Positions 6,327 to 13,633 of a stretch of 21,584 nucleotides of DNA are shown one piece after another. The translations under genes were made by a program, and so were the position numbers. Under the pieces are notes generated by a model. It did no database searches, was not told the DNA's origin, and saw only the letters and a list, made by a program, of their open reading frames with translations. The stretch is from Dehalococcoidales bacterium (lineage in GTDB: Bacteria; Chloroflexota; Dehalococcoidia; E44-bin15). How positions within the stretch are numbered: position 1 is the stretch's first letter; every line of letters starts with the position of its first letter. The stretch lies in contig JAAXQM010000258.1 in NCBI GenBank assembly GCA_012974295.1, forward strand, positions 1-21,584, read 5' to 3'.

Positions 6327-7106
6327 CTAAACGATCTCTTCCAGCTTCTTCATAAGCTGGTCTATCTGCTCTTCCAGATTTCCCTGCATTATCTCGCTCT
6401 TTTGCTCTCTTTTGGGGAAGAAGATCTTGACCACTCTGGTAGGGGAGCCCGTAATACCGGCCTTGTTCGCCTCAGCTCCAATGTCTTCGGCCGACCACAC
6501 CGGTATCTCCACCGTCTTGGACTTCATCGACCCGCGCAGCGATGGCAGGCGGGGTATGTTGATCTCTTTTACTACGGTAATAACTGCGGGCAGGCTCATC
6601 TCAATGGTTTCGTAGCCCTCCTCGACCATCCGCTGAACCCTCATGTAGTCGTCCTTGATCTCCTCCACCTTGCTTACATAGGCCACAAATGGTATCCTCA
6701 GCATCTCGGAGAGCTCGGGGCCTACCTGGCCGGTATCCCCATCCAGCGTCTGCCGTCCGCAGATTATGACATCATAGTCCGCTATCTTTGCTATTGCCCG
6801 GGATAGAACATAGGACGTCGCCCATGTATCGGAGCCGGCGAACGCGCGGTCGCTTATCAGGATTGCTTCGTCGGCGCCCAGGGAGATCGCTTCCCGTAAT
6901 GCTTCCTCTGCCTGGGGAGGCCCCATGCTTATAACAGTGACCTTACCGTCGCACCTTTCTCTGAGACGGACAGCTTCTTCAAGGGCGTAGCAATCGAAGG
7001 GATTGATAACGCCCGGTATTCCCTCGCGGACAAGCGTGTTGGTATCGGGGTCTATCTTGATCTCGGTTGTGCCGGGCACCTGCTTAATGCAGACTACTAT
7101 GTTCAT
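6327..7106 (-). CDS. etfB: Electron transfer flavoprotein, beta subunit
   Basis: This 259-residue protein starts MNIVVCIKQVPGTTEIKID. It contains VINPFDCYALEEAVRL and IICGRQTLDGDTGQVGPELS, the AMP/FAD-binding signatures of EtfB, and ends in a helical tail. EtfB with EtfA carries electrons from acyl-CoA dehydrogenases to a quinone reductase or, in bifurcating forms, to ferredoxin. Its ATG overlaps the stop of the acyl-CoA dehydrogenase gene by four bases (ATGA at 7103-7106), so the two are translationally coupled and probably work together. Unusually, etfA does not follow: a hairpin comes right after the stop and the next gene is convergent. EtfA must be elsewhere. The NPFDCYALEEA segment looks more like anaerobic EtfB than mitochondrial-type, but I cannot decide bifurcation from it. 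Confidence 0.95.
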   Translation of the reverse strand: MNIVVCIKQVPGTTEIKIDPDTNTLVREGIPGVINPFDCYALEEAVRLRERCDGKVTVISMGPPQAEEALREAISLGADEAILISDRAFAGSDTWATSYVLSRAIAKIADYDVIICGRQTLDGDTGQVGPELSEMLRIPFVAYVSKVEEIKDDYMRVQRMVEEGYETIEMSLPAVITVVKEINIPRLPSLRGSMKSKTVEIPVWSAEDIGAEANKAGITGSPTRVVKIFFPKREQKSEIMQGNLEEQIDQLMKKLEEIV

Positions 7107-8260
7107 TCACGTAGTGCTTTCCGTTTTAGCAGCTGGAGGGCGATGACGTTTCTCAGCACTTGATTGGTTCCTTCATATATCTGGTTGATCTTGGCATCAC
7201 GCATCATTTTCTCCACAGGGTAGTCGCGCATATAGCCCACGCCGCCGAAGACCTGCACTGCGTCGGTGGTTACCTTCATCGCCATGTCGGTAGCGAACAC
7301 CTTGGCCATGGCCCCTTCCTCAGTGAAGTCCTTGGCTCCGCTATCGACGGTTCTAGCTGCAGCATAGACCAGGGCTCTTGCTGCTTCCAGTTCCATAGCC
7401 ATGTTGGCCAGCATGTGCTGAATGGCCTGTAAGGCGGAGATCGGGTGTCCGAACTGCTTCCGCTCACGGGCATAAGCCACCGCTGCTTCCAGTGCTCCCT
7501 GGGCGAGTCCAACTGATAGCGCACCGACAGCAGGGCGGGATACGTCCAGGGTCTTCATGGTTACGATGAATCCCAGTCCCTCTCTGCCAACCAGATTATC
7601 CCTGGGCACCCGGCAGTTATGAAAAACAAGCTCACTGGTGGCGGAGGCGCGGATCCCCATCTTTTGCTCCTTCTTGCCAAAGGTAAACCCGGGCATTCCT
7701 TTCTCCACTAAAAAGGCGCTGGCGCCACGGGTTCCTCTTGTTGGGTCGGTTATCGCGATGATTGTGTAGAGCTCAGCTTCACCGCCGTTGGTGATGAACT
7801 GCTTTGAACCGTTAAGGATATAGTCATCTCCATCGAGGGTCGCGGTTGTCTTCATAGCGCTGGCGTCGCTGCCAGCCCCGGACTCGGTTAGGCCGAAGGC
7901 GGTGAGCTTCGTTCCCGCAGCTATAATAGGTAGGTACTTCTGTTTCTGTTCGTCAGTTCCGTAAAGCAGTATGGGTATGGTTCCCAGGGCGTCTGTAGCA
8001 TAGGTAAGGGCGACACCGCAGCAGGCTCGACTAAGCTCCTCAGTGGCTATGCACAGGGCGAATAGGCCTTCTCCCAAACCCTCATATTGCTCCGGTATGA
8101 AAATTCTAAACAGATCGGAATCTGCTATATCTTTTACGATTGCCCAGGGAAACTCCTCCTTCTCGTCAAGCTCTGCCCGAACAGGTAGTATCCTTTCCTC
8201 GGCGATCTTTCGAGCCAGGTCTTTAATGAGCTTTTGTTGTTCAGTTAGGAAATAATCCAA
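7103..8260 (-). CDS. Acyl-CoA dehydrogenase (short/branched-chain type)
   Basis: This 385-residue protein has the whole acyl-CoA dehydrogenase fold. Family signatures are LTAFGLTESGAGSDASAMKT (FAD and substrate loop), RKQFGHPISALQAIQ, VFGGVGYMRDYPVEKMMRD and QIYEGTNQVLR, in which the Glu is the usual catalytic base of short- and medium-chain enzymes. It removes two hydrogens from an acyl-CoA to give the 2-enoyl-CoA and passes electrons to Etf, encoded next and overlapping by four bases. The start is TTG at 8258-8260 behind a strong AAGGAGGG ribosome site. The nearby ATG at 8274 is out of frame. A promoter candidate lies 30 bases upstream. Chain-length specificity cannot be read from sequence. 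Butyryl-CoA or a branched acyl-CoA is plausible. Confidence 0.93.
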   Translation of the reverse strand: MDYFLTEQQKLIKDLARKIAEERILPVRAELDEKEEFPWAIVKDIADSDLFRIFIPEQYEGLGEGLFALCIATEELSRACCGVALTYATDALGTIPILLYGTDEQKQKYLPIIAAGTKLTAFGLTESGAGSDASAMKTTATLDGDDYILNGSKQFITNGGEAELYTIIAITDPTRGTRGASAFLVEKGMPGFTFGKKEQKMGIRASATSELVFHNCRVPRDNLVGREGLGFIVTMKTLDVSRPAVGALSVGLAQGALEAAVAYARERKQFGHPISALQAIQHMLANMAMELEAARALVYAAARTVDSGAKDFTEEGAMAKVFATDMAMKVTTDAVQVFGGVGYMRDYPVEKMMRDAKINQIYEGTNQVLRNVIALQLLKRKALRE

Positions 8261-8290
8261 GACAACCCTCCTTCATGGGTGATGGACTAT

Positions 8291-8318
8291 ATTGTAACCA
8301 ATTTCTGAAACTAATCAA
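8291..8318 (-). promoter_or_regulatory. Predicted sigma-70 promoter of the acyl-CoA dehydrogenase-etfB operon
   Basis: On the minus strand TTGATT (8313-8318) and TACAAT (8291-8296) are separated by 16 bases. The predicted start of transcription leaves a leader of about 25 bases that contains the AAGGAGGG ribosome site for the TTG start. Confidence 0.55.
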
Positions 8319-8449
8319 CCCTACTTTGAGTGAATGTGGGGATTCAATTAGAAGGTGGTCTTCCAGGGAATAGCTTGGAATTGATTCGAGAAAACATTTA
8401 ATAGAAGGCGTTTTCCTTGTACTATCCGGTGACCTTCTCTTAGCTCCTT

Positions 8450-8483
8450 ATAGTAAAGAAGGCCGTCGTTTCGCGACCTTCTT
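8450..8483 (-). terminator. Intrinsic terminator after the citrate-synthase-like gene
   Basis: On the minus strand AAGAAGGTCG and CGGCCTTCTT form a 10-bp stem with one G-U pair and an 8-base loop (8456-8483), followed by TACTAT after a run of three T residues that partly belongs to the stem. It begins 20 bases after the stop at 8504. It separates that gene from the acyl-CoA dehydrogenase operon downstream on the same strand. Confidence 0.65.
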
Positions 8484-8503
8484 CTTCCTGTGAGGCTACT
8501 TTT

Positions 8504-9727
8504 TTAGGGAGCTAAGGTAAGGATTTTTCGCACCTCTTCTGGATGGCTGGCGATAAAGACGAGCTCGTCGTCGGTGAGCGGTAGCTGGTTATGAGCGCTG
8601 GCGAACTGTACCAGATCCAGTATAGGTTTAGCGCTGGCATCGTCAGGCAGGGTGATGCCGATCTCCTGGTAGACGTAGCGGAACCCGGCAATACCTCCGA
8701 ACTCCCCTGTGGTGATTACACGGCCTGTGGGAATTCGTTCATCCTCGCCCCTTCCAAGGATCTCGTAATCGAAAAGCTCGTAATTGCGGCGATCCTTTAG
8801 GGCGCCGTCGGCGTGGATACCGGCCTCATGAGCGAAGATATTGGCCCCTACCCCGGGCTGATTAATGGCGATAGGAATGTTGAATGCAAGAGAAACATAC
8901 CTGCTTAGCTTGTCGGCTATCGTGAGGTCAAGGTCGTCAGCGATCTCATAGTCTTGCATACCGCGGCCAAACATGAGAGCCAAGATACAGCTTAATAGGT
9001 CTGTCTGCCCGGCACGCTCGCCAACCCCGTTCACAGAGGTATTGATATAGGTGTCGACGCCTCCGTCGAGAGCCCCCTTGGCTCCGGCAACGGAATTGGC
9101 CACTGCCATGCCCAGGTCATTGTGGCAGTGGAGTTCAACAGGGATCTTCACCGCCTCCGCCAGTTCCTTTATACGATCATAGATTCTCATTGGGGTATCG
9201 TAACCTAGCGTGTCGCAGTATCTTATACGGTCGGCCCCGGCCTTCTTGGCTGCCTGGGCGAACTCGGTGAGGTAACCCATATCGGTGCGGGAGGCGTCCT
9301 CCGCATTTACCCCCAGTGTATTTATTCCATTACTTTTAGCATAGCTAGCCGCCTCTGTCATCTCACGAATAACCGCATCCCGATCCAGCTTGCCGCGGAA
9401 CTTATGAAGGATCATTTGATCCGATGTAGAAATGGAGATGTTGAGGTCGCGAACTCCTGAGGCTAACGAATCCTTTACATCCCCAACAATAGCGCGGCAC
9501 CAACCTTCCAGTATCAGCTCTGCGAAGATCCCCTGCTTTTTTAGCTCTAGATTCCCCTGAATGTAGTTGCGCTCGTGCCTAACTGTAGGGAAGCCGAACT
9601 CCGATTGATGCAGACCCATCTCGCCAAGATAAAAATTAAGCATGGTCTTTTGCAGTTTTGACATTATAATTCGTGAGGCCTGGACCGCATCGCGATTGGT
9701 TACATCGATGAAATATATTTTTGGCAT
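8504..9727 (-). CDS. Homocitrate/isopropylmalate-synthase-family enzyme, candidate Re-citrate synthase
   Basis: This 407-residue protein is a DRE-TIM metallolyase-type acyl transferase. The N-terminal motif is unusual: FIDVTNRDAVQ instead of DTTLRDGEQ, still with the catalytic Arg-Asp pair. The metal site is in VELHCHNDLGMAVANS, the acetyl-CoA site in NGVGERAGQTDL, and HEAGIHADG follows. The C-terminal leucine-regulatory domain of LeuA is absent. The segment SKLQKTMLNFYLGEMGLHQS and the overall length resemble the Re-type citrate synthases described in Clostridium kluyveri and Dehalococcoides, which condense acetyl-CoA with oxaloacetate. Homocitrate or citramalate synthase remain alternatives. 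I use the ATG at 9725-9727 (ribosome site GAGGAAGG). Upstream in-frame codons to 9850 cross the divergent promoter region and look non-coding. Confidence 0.8.
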   Translation of the reverse strand: MPKIYFIDVTNRDAVQASRIIMSKLQKTMLNFYLGEMGLHQSEFGFPTVRHERNYIQGNLELKKQGIFAELILEGWCRAIVGDVKDSLASGVRDLNISISTSDQMILHKFRGKLDRDAVIREMTEAASYAKSNGINTLGVNAEDASRTDMGYLTEFAQAAKKAGADRIRYCDTLGYDTPMRIYDRIKELAEAVKIPVELHCHNDLGMAVANSVAGAKGALDGGVDTYINTSVNGVGERAGQTDLLSCILALMFGRGMQDYEIADDLDLTIADKLSRYVSLAFNIPIAINQPGVGANIFAHEAGIHADGALKDRRNYELFDYEILGRGEDERIPTGRVITTGEFGGIAGFRYVYQEIGITLPDDASAKPILDLVQFASAHNQLPLTDDELVFIASHPEEVRKILTLAP

Positions 9728-9747
9728 TTTACCTTCCTCAATCCTGT

Positions 9748-9772
9748 TTGCCAAATGGCAACACCATATGGT
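9748..9772. promoter_or_regulatory. Inverted repeats in the divergent promoter region, possible operator
   Basis: TTGCCAAATGGCAA (9748-9761) has 6-base arms around AA and is followed by ACCATATGGT (9763-9772), a perfect 10-base palindrome. A related half-site TTGGCAA lies at 9817-9823 inside the spacer of the plus-strand promoter. The cluster lies 20-45 bases upstream of the minus-strand ATG at 9727. It could bind a regulator of one or both divergent operons. No regulator is identified. Confidence 0.4.
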
Positions 9773-9809
9773 AGCATAAGGTATGTTAGTTTGCAATAAC
9801 GACAGGGGC

Positions 9810-9838
9810 TTGACAGTTGGCAATCTAATAACTATAAT
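9810..9838 (+). promoter_or_regulatory. Perfect-consensus sigma-70 promoter of the yceD-rpmF-fabD operon
   Basis: TTGACA (9810-9815), a 17-base spacer, and TATAAT (9833-9838): all twelve consensus bases and the optimal spacing. Transcription should start near 9845, giving a leader of only about 14 bases before the yceD ATG at 9859. That leader (ACGGAACC before the ATG) has only a poor ribosome site. Confidence 0.85.
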
Positions 9839-9858
9839 ATCCAAATTCATACGGAACC

Positions 9859-10314
9859 ATGATAATCGATGTCTTGCAGCAGGTTAAGGAGCCCGCGGGT
9901 TCTAGCCGGCACTATAGTATTACTGAGGGTAGCGACTCTCCAATCTATGGGGAGGTAGACCTGGTTCGTACGGATCGCGGTATATTTGTTAGCGGTGCCC
10001 TTAATGTTATATTAAAGACATCTTGCAGTAGATGCCTCAGTACCGTTCAGCAGCCGTTGACCCTGAGGATTAAGGAAGAGTATTTAGTTAAAGCAGAAGA
10101 GGGCGCTTTCGCCATAAGTGAGGGCCAGGAAATCGACCTGAATGAGGCGGTACGCCAGTATTCCCTTTTAGAGCAACCAATGAAGCCTCTTTGTCGTGAG
10201 GATTGCGCCGGGCTATGCCCTGGTTGTGGTTACAACCTCAATCTTGGCACGTGTAATTGCTCTCCCAGCGACGTCGACTCCCGGTTGGCCCCCCTGTTGA
10301 AACGGGAAAAGTAA
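9859..10314 (+). CDS. yceD: YceD/DUF177 family protein, 23S rRNA accumulation factor family
   Basis: This 151-residue protein contains LKTSCSRCLSTVQQPLTLRI and, near the C-terminus, LCREDCAGLCPGCGYNLN and GTCNCSP. These are the DUF177 core and its cysteine pairs, which may bind zinc. In bacteria and plastids this family is linked to 23S rRNA processing or accumulation, and it almost always precedes rpmF, as here (39 bases to the next start). The mechanism is not known in detail. The start follows a perfect promoter closely. It is first in an operon joining ribosome protein L32, fatty-acid synthesis and NusB. Confidence 0.9.
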   Translation: MIIDVLQQVKEPAGSSRHYSITEGSDSPIYGEVDLVRTDRGIFVSGALNVILKTSCSRCLSTVQQPLTLRIKEEYLVKAEEGAFAISEGQEIDLNEAVRQYSLLEQPMKPLCREDCAGLCPGCGYNLNLGTCNCSPSDVDSRLAPLLKREK

Positions 10315-10353
10315 AGTAAAACTTTAATATATAGGATGGTCTAGGACGAAAGA

Positions 10354-10545
10354 ATGGCATTACCAAAAAAAAGGACAGCCAAGGCACGTCAGGGAAAGAG
10401 ACGTTCGCATCTGGGGTTGCGTTTACCCGCCATTGACTACTGCCCTCAGTGCCACAGCGCAAAGCTGGCACATCATGTTTGTCTTACCTGCGGCAGCTAC
10501 TTGGGGCGCGAAGTAATTGAGGTCAAGGCAAAGAAGAAGGCATAA
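10354..10545 (+). CDS. rpmF: 50S ribosomal protein L32
   Basis: This 63-residue basic protein starts MALPKKRTAKARQGKRRSH, the classic L32 N-terminus. It has two CxxC pairs (YCPQCHSAK and VCLTCGSYLG), so it is the zinc-binding form. L32 sits on the large subunit near the exit of the peptidyl-transferase region. ACGAAAG precedes the ATG by few bases. The pairing with yceD upstream and a fatty-acid gene downstream matches the widespread yceD-rpmF-plsX-fab order, except that plsX is replaced directly by fabD here. Confidence 0.97.
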   Translation: MALPKKRTAKARQGKRRSHLGLRLPAIDYCPQCHSAKLAHHVCLTCGSYLGREVIEVKAKKKA

Positions 10546-10586
10546 TGAAGCGAGGAGAATGCGCACCGTATACTTGGGAGTGAGTA

Positions 10587-11519
10587 TTGGCTGATCGAGA
10601 AGCAAATCTGGCATATGTCTTCCCGGGACAGGGCTCGCAGCGGGTAGGGATGGGTCGTGATCTATATGATGCCTTCTCTCCGGCCAGAGAAATCTTTGAG
10701 GAGGCAGACGATGCCCTGGGATTTTCTCTTTCTCGACTTTGCTTTGAGGGGCCTGAGGAAGAGCTGGCGCAAACAGTTAACGCCCAGCCGGCAATCCTCA
10801 CTACAAGCGTTGCGTGTTTGAAATCCGCTGCCAACATTACTGGTGGGCTTATTCCCCCCGCATTTGTGGCGGGGCATAGTCTTGGGGAGTATACCGCACT
10901 GGTAGCGGCTGGGGTACTCGATTTTACAGATGCAGTTCAGCTCACCAGGCAAAGGGGGATGTTGATGCAGGAGGCGGGGGAGAGGATCCCGGGTGGCATG
11001 GCGGCGATAATCGGCCTTGATGAGCTATCCGTAGAAGAGATATGTCAGGAGACCGGGGCTCAGATCTCCAACCTCAACTCCCCGACTCAGATCGTGATCG
11101 GCGGATCCAGAGAGACGTTGGCTCGGGCTATGGACCTGGCTAGGGCTATGGGGGCGAAGTACGTTACACCACTTAAGGTAAGCGGTGCCTTCCATTGCTC
11201 CTTGATGCAGCCCGCTACTGGGGGGATGGCTGAGGCGATATCTCGACTTAACTTCTCTGACCCCAACGTACCCATTGTGGTAAACAGCACTGCTCAGCCA
11301 GTGACCACCACCACTGAAATAAAAGATGAGCTTCTTCAGCAGCTCTCAAGCTGCGTACAATGGCAGAAGAGCGTTGAGTATATGGTAGACTCGGGAGTTT
11401 CAACCTTTGTTGAGATCGGTCCCGGACAGGTGTTGCGCGGCTTGATCAAAAGGATTAATCCTGAAGCGCAGATTCTAAATGTCGAGGATGCAAGCTCGGT
11501 AAAGGTAATGAGCATCTAG
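10587..11519 (+). CDS. fabD: Malonyl-CoA:acyl carrier protein transacylase
   Basis: This 310-residue protein has YVFPGQGSQRVGMG at the start, the nucleophile in GHSLGEYTAL (Ser98), and the catalytic His in SGAFHCSLM (His203). It loads malonyl groups from CoA onto acyl carrier protein, the product of acpP 550 bases downstream in the same operon. Length is normal. The start is TTG at 10587 with GGGAG five to seven bases upstream. The GTG at 10580 is out of frame. fabH, fabG and fabF, which usually accompany it, are not in the window. Confidence 0.95.
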   Translation: MADREANLAYVFPGQGSQRVGMGRDLYDAFSPAREIFEEADDALGFSLSRLCFEGPEEELAQTVNAQPAILTTSVACLKSAANITGGLIPPAFVAGHSLGEYTALVAAGVLDFTDAVQLTRQRGMLMQEAGERIPGGMAAIIGLDELSVEEICQETGAQISNLNSPTQIVIGGSRETLARAMDLARAMGAKYVTPLKVSGAFHCSLMQPATGGMAEAISRLNFSDPNVPIVVNSTAQPVTTTTEIKDELLQQLSSCVQWQKSVEYMVDSGVSTFVEIGPGQVLRGLIKRINPEAQILNVEDASSVKVMSI

Positions 11520-11652
11520 ACTGCTCTTAAGCTTATCTGCTAGACTGAAATCGACATGAGCTTGCCCGCAGGAAAGTTTTCAAATGCTGTAGTATAGTCG
11601 GTGGTCTATGCCTATATCCAGGGAGTAGGTGAGTGGGTTACTTGGGGCCAAA

Positions 11653-12069
11653 ATGGGGATAAGGAGAAAGGCGAGGGTTATCGCGCTACAGGTGCTGTTT
11701 GAGGTGGACTCGGTAGGCCATGATGCTGAGGAGACCGTAGATCGGTTAGTATCAGAGGTCACGCTGCCTGAAGAAGTGTCAGACTTCACCCGGGAGCTTG
11801 TCGGTGGCGTGCTGACAAACAAGGATAGGATCGATAGTATTATTCAAACCCATGCCCCGGCCTGGCCGGTAGCACAGCTTGCGATCATAGACAGGAACAT
11901 ACTGAGGCTTGCCATTTTCGAGATATTGTTAAATAATAAGGTGCCGGTTAAGGCAGCCATAAATGAAGCTGTAGAGCTAGCAAAGACCTTTGGCAGCGAA
12001 AACTCCCCGAAATTCATTAACGGGGTTTTAGGCACTGTTAGTGCCGGTTTGAGTAGAGAAAGGGGGTGA
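11653..12069 (+). CDS. nusB: Transcription antitermination factor NusB
   Basis: About 138 residues starting MGIRRKARVIALQVLFEVDS, the NusB RNA-binding helix. Later come WPVAQLAIIDRNILRLAIFE and VPVKAAINEAVELAKTFGSE followed by KFINGVLG, all family signatures. NusB with NusE/S10 binds boxA RNA and supports antitermination on rRNA operons. An in-frame GTG at 11629 would add eight residues. I prefer the ATG because GGGG lies at normal spacing before it and the extension is not conserved in style. It sits 3 bases before acpP, so the two are co-translated, and its place between fabD and acpP is uncommon. Confidence 0.94.
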   Translation: MGIRRKARVIALQVLFEVDSVGHDAEETVDRLVSEVTLPEEVSDFTRELVGGVLTNKDRIDSIIQTHAPAWPVAQLAIIDRNILRLAIFEILLNNKVPVKAAINEAVELAKTFGSENSPKFINGVLGTVSAGLSRERG

Positions 12070-12072
12070 AGA

Positions 12073-12330
12073 GTGGCTACTGTCTACGAAAGGTTAAAAA
12101 AAATAATAATTGATCAGTTAGGCGTCGAGGAGGAGCAGGTGAAACCGGGTACCTCCTTCATCGATGATTTAAACGCTGACTCCCTGGACCTGGTGGAGCT
12201 GATAATGGCTATGGAGGAGGAGTTCAGCAATGACAGCAATCAGGTAAGAATACCGGATGAGGATGCGGAGGCGATAAAGACAGTGCAGAATGCAATCGAT
12301 TATATCAAGGAGATTGGGATAGAGGACTAG
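12073..12330 (+). CDS. acpP: Acyl carrier protein
   Basis: This 85-residue acidic protein has the phosphopantetheine site in DDLNADSLDLVELIM (Ser37) and the four-helix pattern of ACP. It starts with GTG, three bases after the nusB stop, with AAAGGGGGTGAAG as ribosome site. ACP carries growing acyl chains for the Fab enzymes and is substrate of FabD (10587) and PlsX (13634, opposite strand). It is slightly longer than E. coli ACP (78) because of a helix-rich C-terminus. Its stop is 14 bases from the trxB stop on the other strand. Confidence 0.97.
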   Translation: MATVYERLKKIIIDQLGVEEEQVKPGTSFIDDLNADSLDLVELIMAMEEEFSNDSNQVRIPDEDAEAIKTVQNAIDYIKEIGIED

Positions 12331-12344
12331 CAATTTAAGAGTTA

Positions 12345-13265
12345 TTATTGTTCGATAAGAAATTTTTCTGCGGAAATGGCTGCGGTAGCCCCGTCACCTG
12401 CGGCAGTGATGGCTTGCCTCGAAGAGTTTTTACGGATATCGCCAGCGGCAAATATTCCCCTTGTCCCTGATTCCATACGCTCGTCAGTGATAATGCGTCC
12501 CTCATCGTCCAGAGGAATGATCCCCTTCAGGTAATCGGTTTGAGGGCTTTGCCCCACATAGATAAACACCGCTGATGCCTCGACGGTCGACCTTTTATCC
12601 GTTTTTACATGGCGTATGCCAAGACCGGTGACCTGCTCATCGCCTTGTATTTCCTCTACCACTGTATCCCATATGAATGCCATTTTTTTATTGGCGAAGG
12701 CCCTCTCCTGGAGTATCCTTGAGGCGCGAAGCTGAGCGCGGCGGTGAATCAGGATCACCTTAGAAGCAAATCGGGTGAGCAGGAGCGCCTCCTCCACCGC
12801 TGAATCCCCGCCACCAACCACGGCCACGACACGCTCCTTGAAGAATGGACCGTCGCAGGTAGCACAGTAAGAGACCCCTTTGCCCGTTAGCGATGTTTCG
12901 CCCGGCACGCCAAGCTTATTAAACTGGGCGCCTCCGGCGATGATCACCGCCTTCGCTGTGAAGTCGCCCTCGTTGGTTTCAATCAAAATGTCGCTATTAC
13001 GCGGCTTGATCCCGTTTGTTTCCGCAGTTCTAGTCTCGAGGTCATATCTGGTGGCCTGCTGGTGCATGAGCTCGCCGAGATCGAACCCTGAGATGCCATT
13101 GGGGAAACCCGGGTAGTTCTCCACATGCATGGCATTGGTGATCTGCCCGCCAAATATACCTTTTTCAATAAGGAGAGTGCGCAACCTTGCCCTGGCCGCA
13201 TAAATCCCCGCGCTCAATCCCGCTGGCCCGCCCCCGATAATGATAACCTCGTAGGTATTGTCCAT
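12345..13265 (-). CDS. trxB: Thioredoxin-disulfide reductase
   Basis: This 306-residue flavoprotein has the FAD motif GGGPAG (11-16), the redox site SYCATCDGP (Cys134 and Cys137), a second dinucleotide motif in VVGGGDSAVEEALLL, HRRAQLRAS, whose arginines fit NADPH binding, and the C-terminal FAD motif GIFAAGDIR. It reduces thioredoxin with NADPH in the cytoplasm. trxA lies directly upstream (21-base gap) on the same strand, forming a complete thioredoxin system at the end of the plsX operon. It converges with acpP, with no hairpin in the 14-base gap. Confidence 0.96.
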   Translation of the reverse strand: MDNTYEVIIIGGGPAGLSAGIYAARARLRTLLIEKGIFGGQITNAMHVENYPGFPNGISGFDLGELMHQQATRYDLETRTAETNGIKPRNSDILIETNEGDFTAKAVIIAGGAQFNKLGVPGETSLTGKGVSYCATCDGPFFKERVVAVVGGGDSAVEEALLLTRFASKVILIHRRAQLRASRILQERAFANKKMAFIWDTVVEEIQGDEQVTGLGIRHVKTDKRSTVEASAVFIYVGQSPQTDYLKGIIPLDDEGRIITDERMESGTRGIFAAGDIRKNSSRQAITAAGDGATAAISAEKFLIEQ

Positions 13266-13286
13266 GGCTAACCTCGCCTGATTCCG

Positions 13287-13619
13287 CTAATTGGAGATGA
13301 GGATTTCGTCCAAAGCCTTCTTTAGCTCGGCCTTGGGCTTAAAGCCCACCAACTGACCTACCGGCTTGCCATCCTTAAATAGGAGCATAGTTGGGATTGC
13401 GGAAATTCCGTACTTGGTGGCACTTATGGTGGCCTCATCGACATTAATTCGGGCTATGCCTACCTTTCCTTTATATTCCTCTGCCAGGTCTTCTAATATA
13501 GGGGCCACCGCCCGGCATGGGCCGCACCATGGAGCCCAAAAATCTACTAACACCGGCGTTTCTGCCTGAAGCACTTTTTCATCGAAGGTTTTATCATCAA
13601 TGTCCACTGGTTTTTCCAT
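13287..13619 (-). CDS. trxA: Thioredoxin
   Basis: This 110-residue protein has the canonical active site WAPWCGPCRAVAP (Cys32, Cys35) and the cis-proline loop AIPTMLLFKDGKPV. It is a cytosolic disulfide reductase with no signal peptide. The ATG follows AAGGAAGGGGAATT, a strong ribosome site. It lies 14 bases after plsX and 21 before trxB, so it is part of the same transcript. Confidence 0.97.
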   Translation of the reverse strand: MEKPVDIDDKTFDEKVLQAETPVLVDFWAPWCGPCRAVAPILEDLAEEYKGKVGIARINVDEATISATKYGISAIPTMLLFKDGKPVGQLVGFKPKAELKKALDEILISN

Positions 13620-13633
13620 AATTCCCCTTCCTT

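Noticed and set aside
6111..6806. Plus-strand frame of 231 codons
   Set aside because: Mostly antisense to etfB and extending into a repeat-bearing spacer; composition is an artefact of the complementary reading.
9728..9850. N-terminal extension of the citrate-synthase-like protein (41 residues)
   Set aside because: It runs through the divergent promoter and palindromes; the internal ATG at 9727 has a strong ribosome site and starts the conserved domain.
11520..11652. Internal promoter before nusB
   Set aside because: Several AT-rich hexamers such as TATAGT occur, but no -35/-10 pair with acceptable spacing; read-through from the upstream promoter is sufficient.
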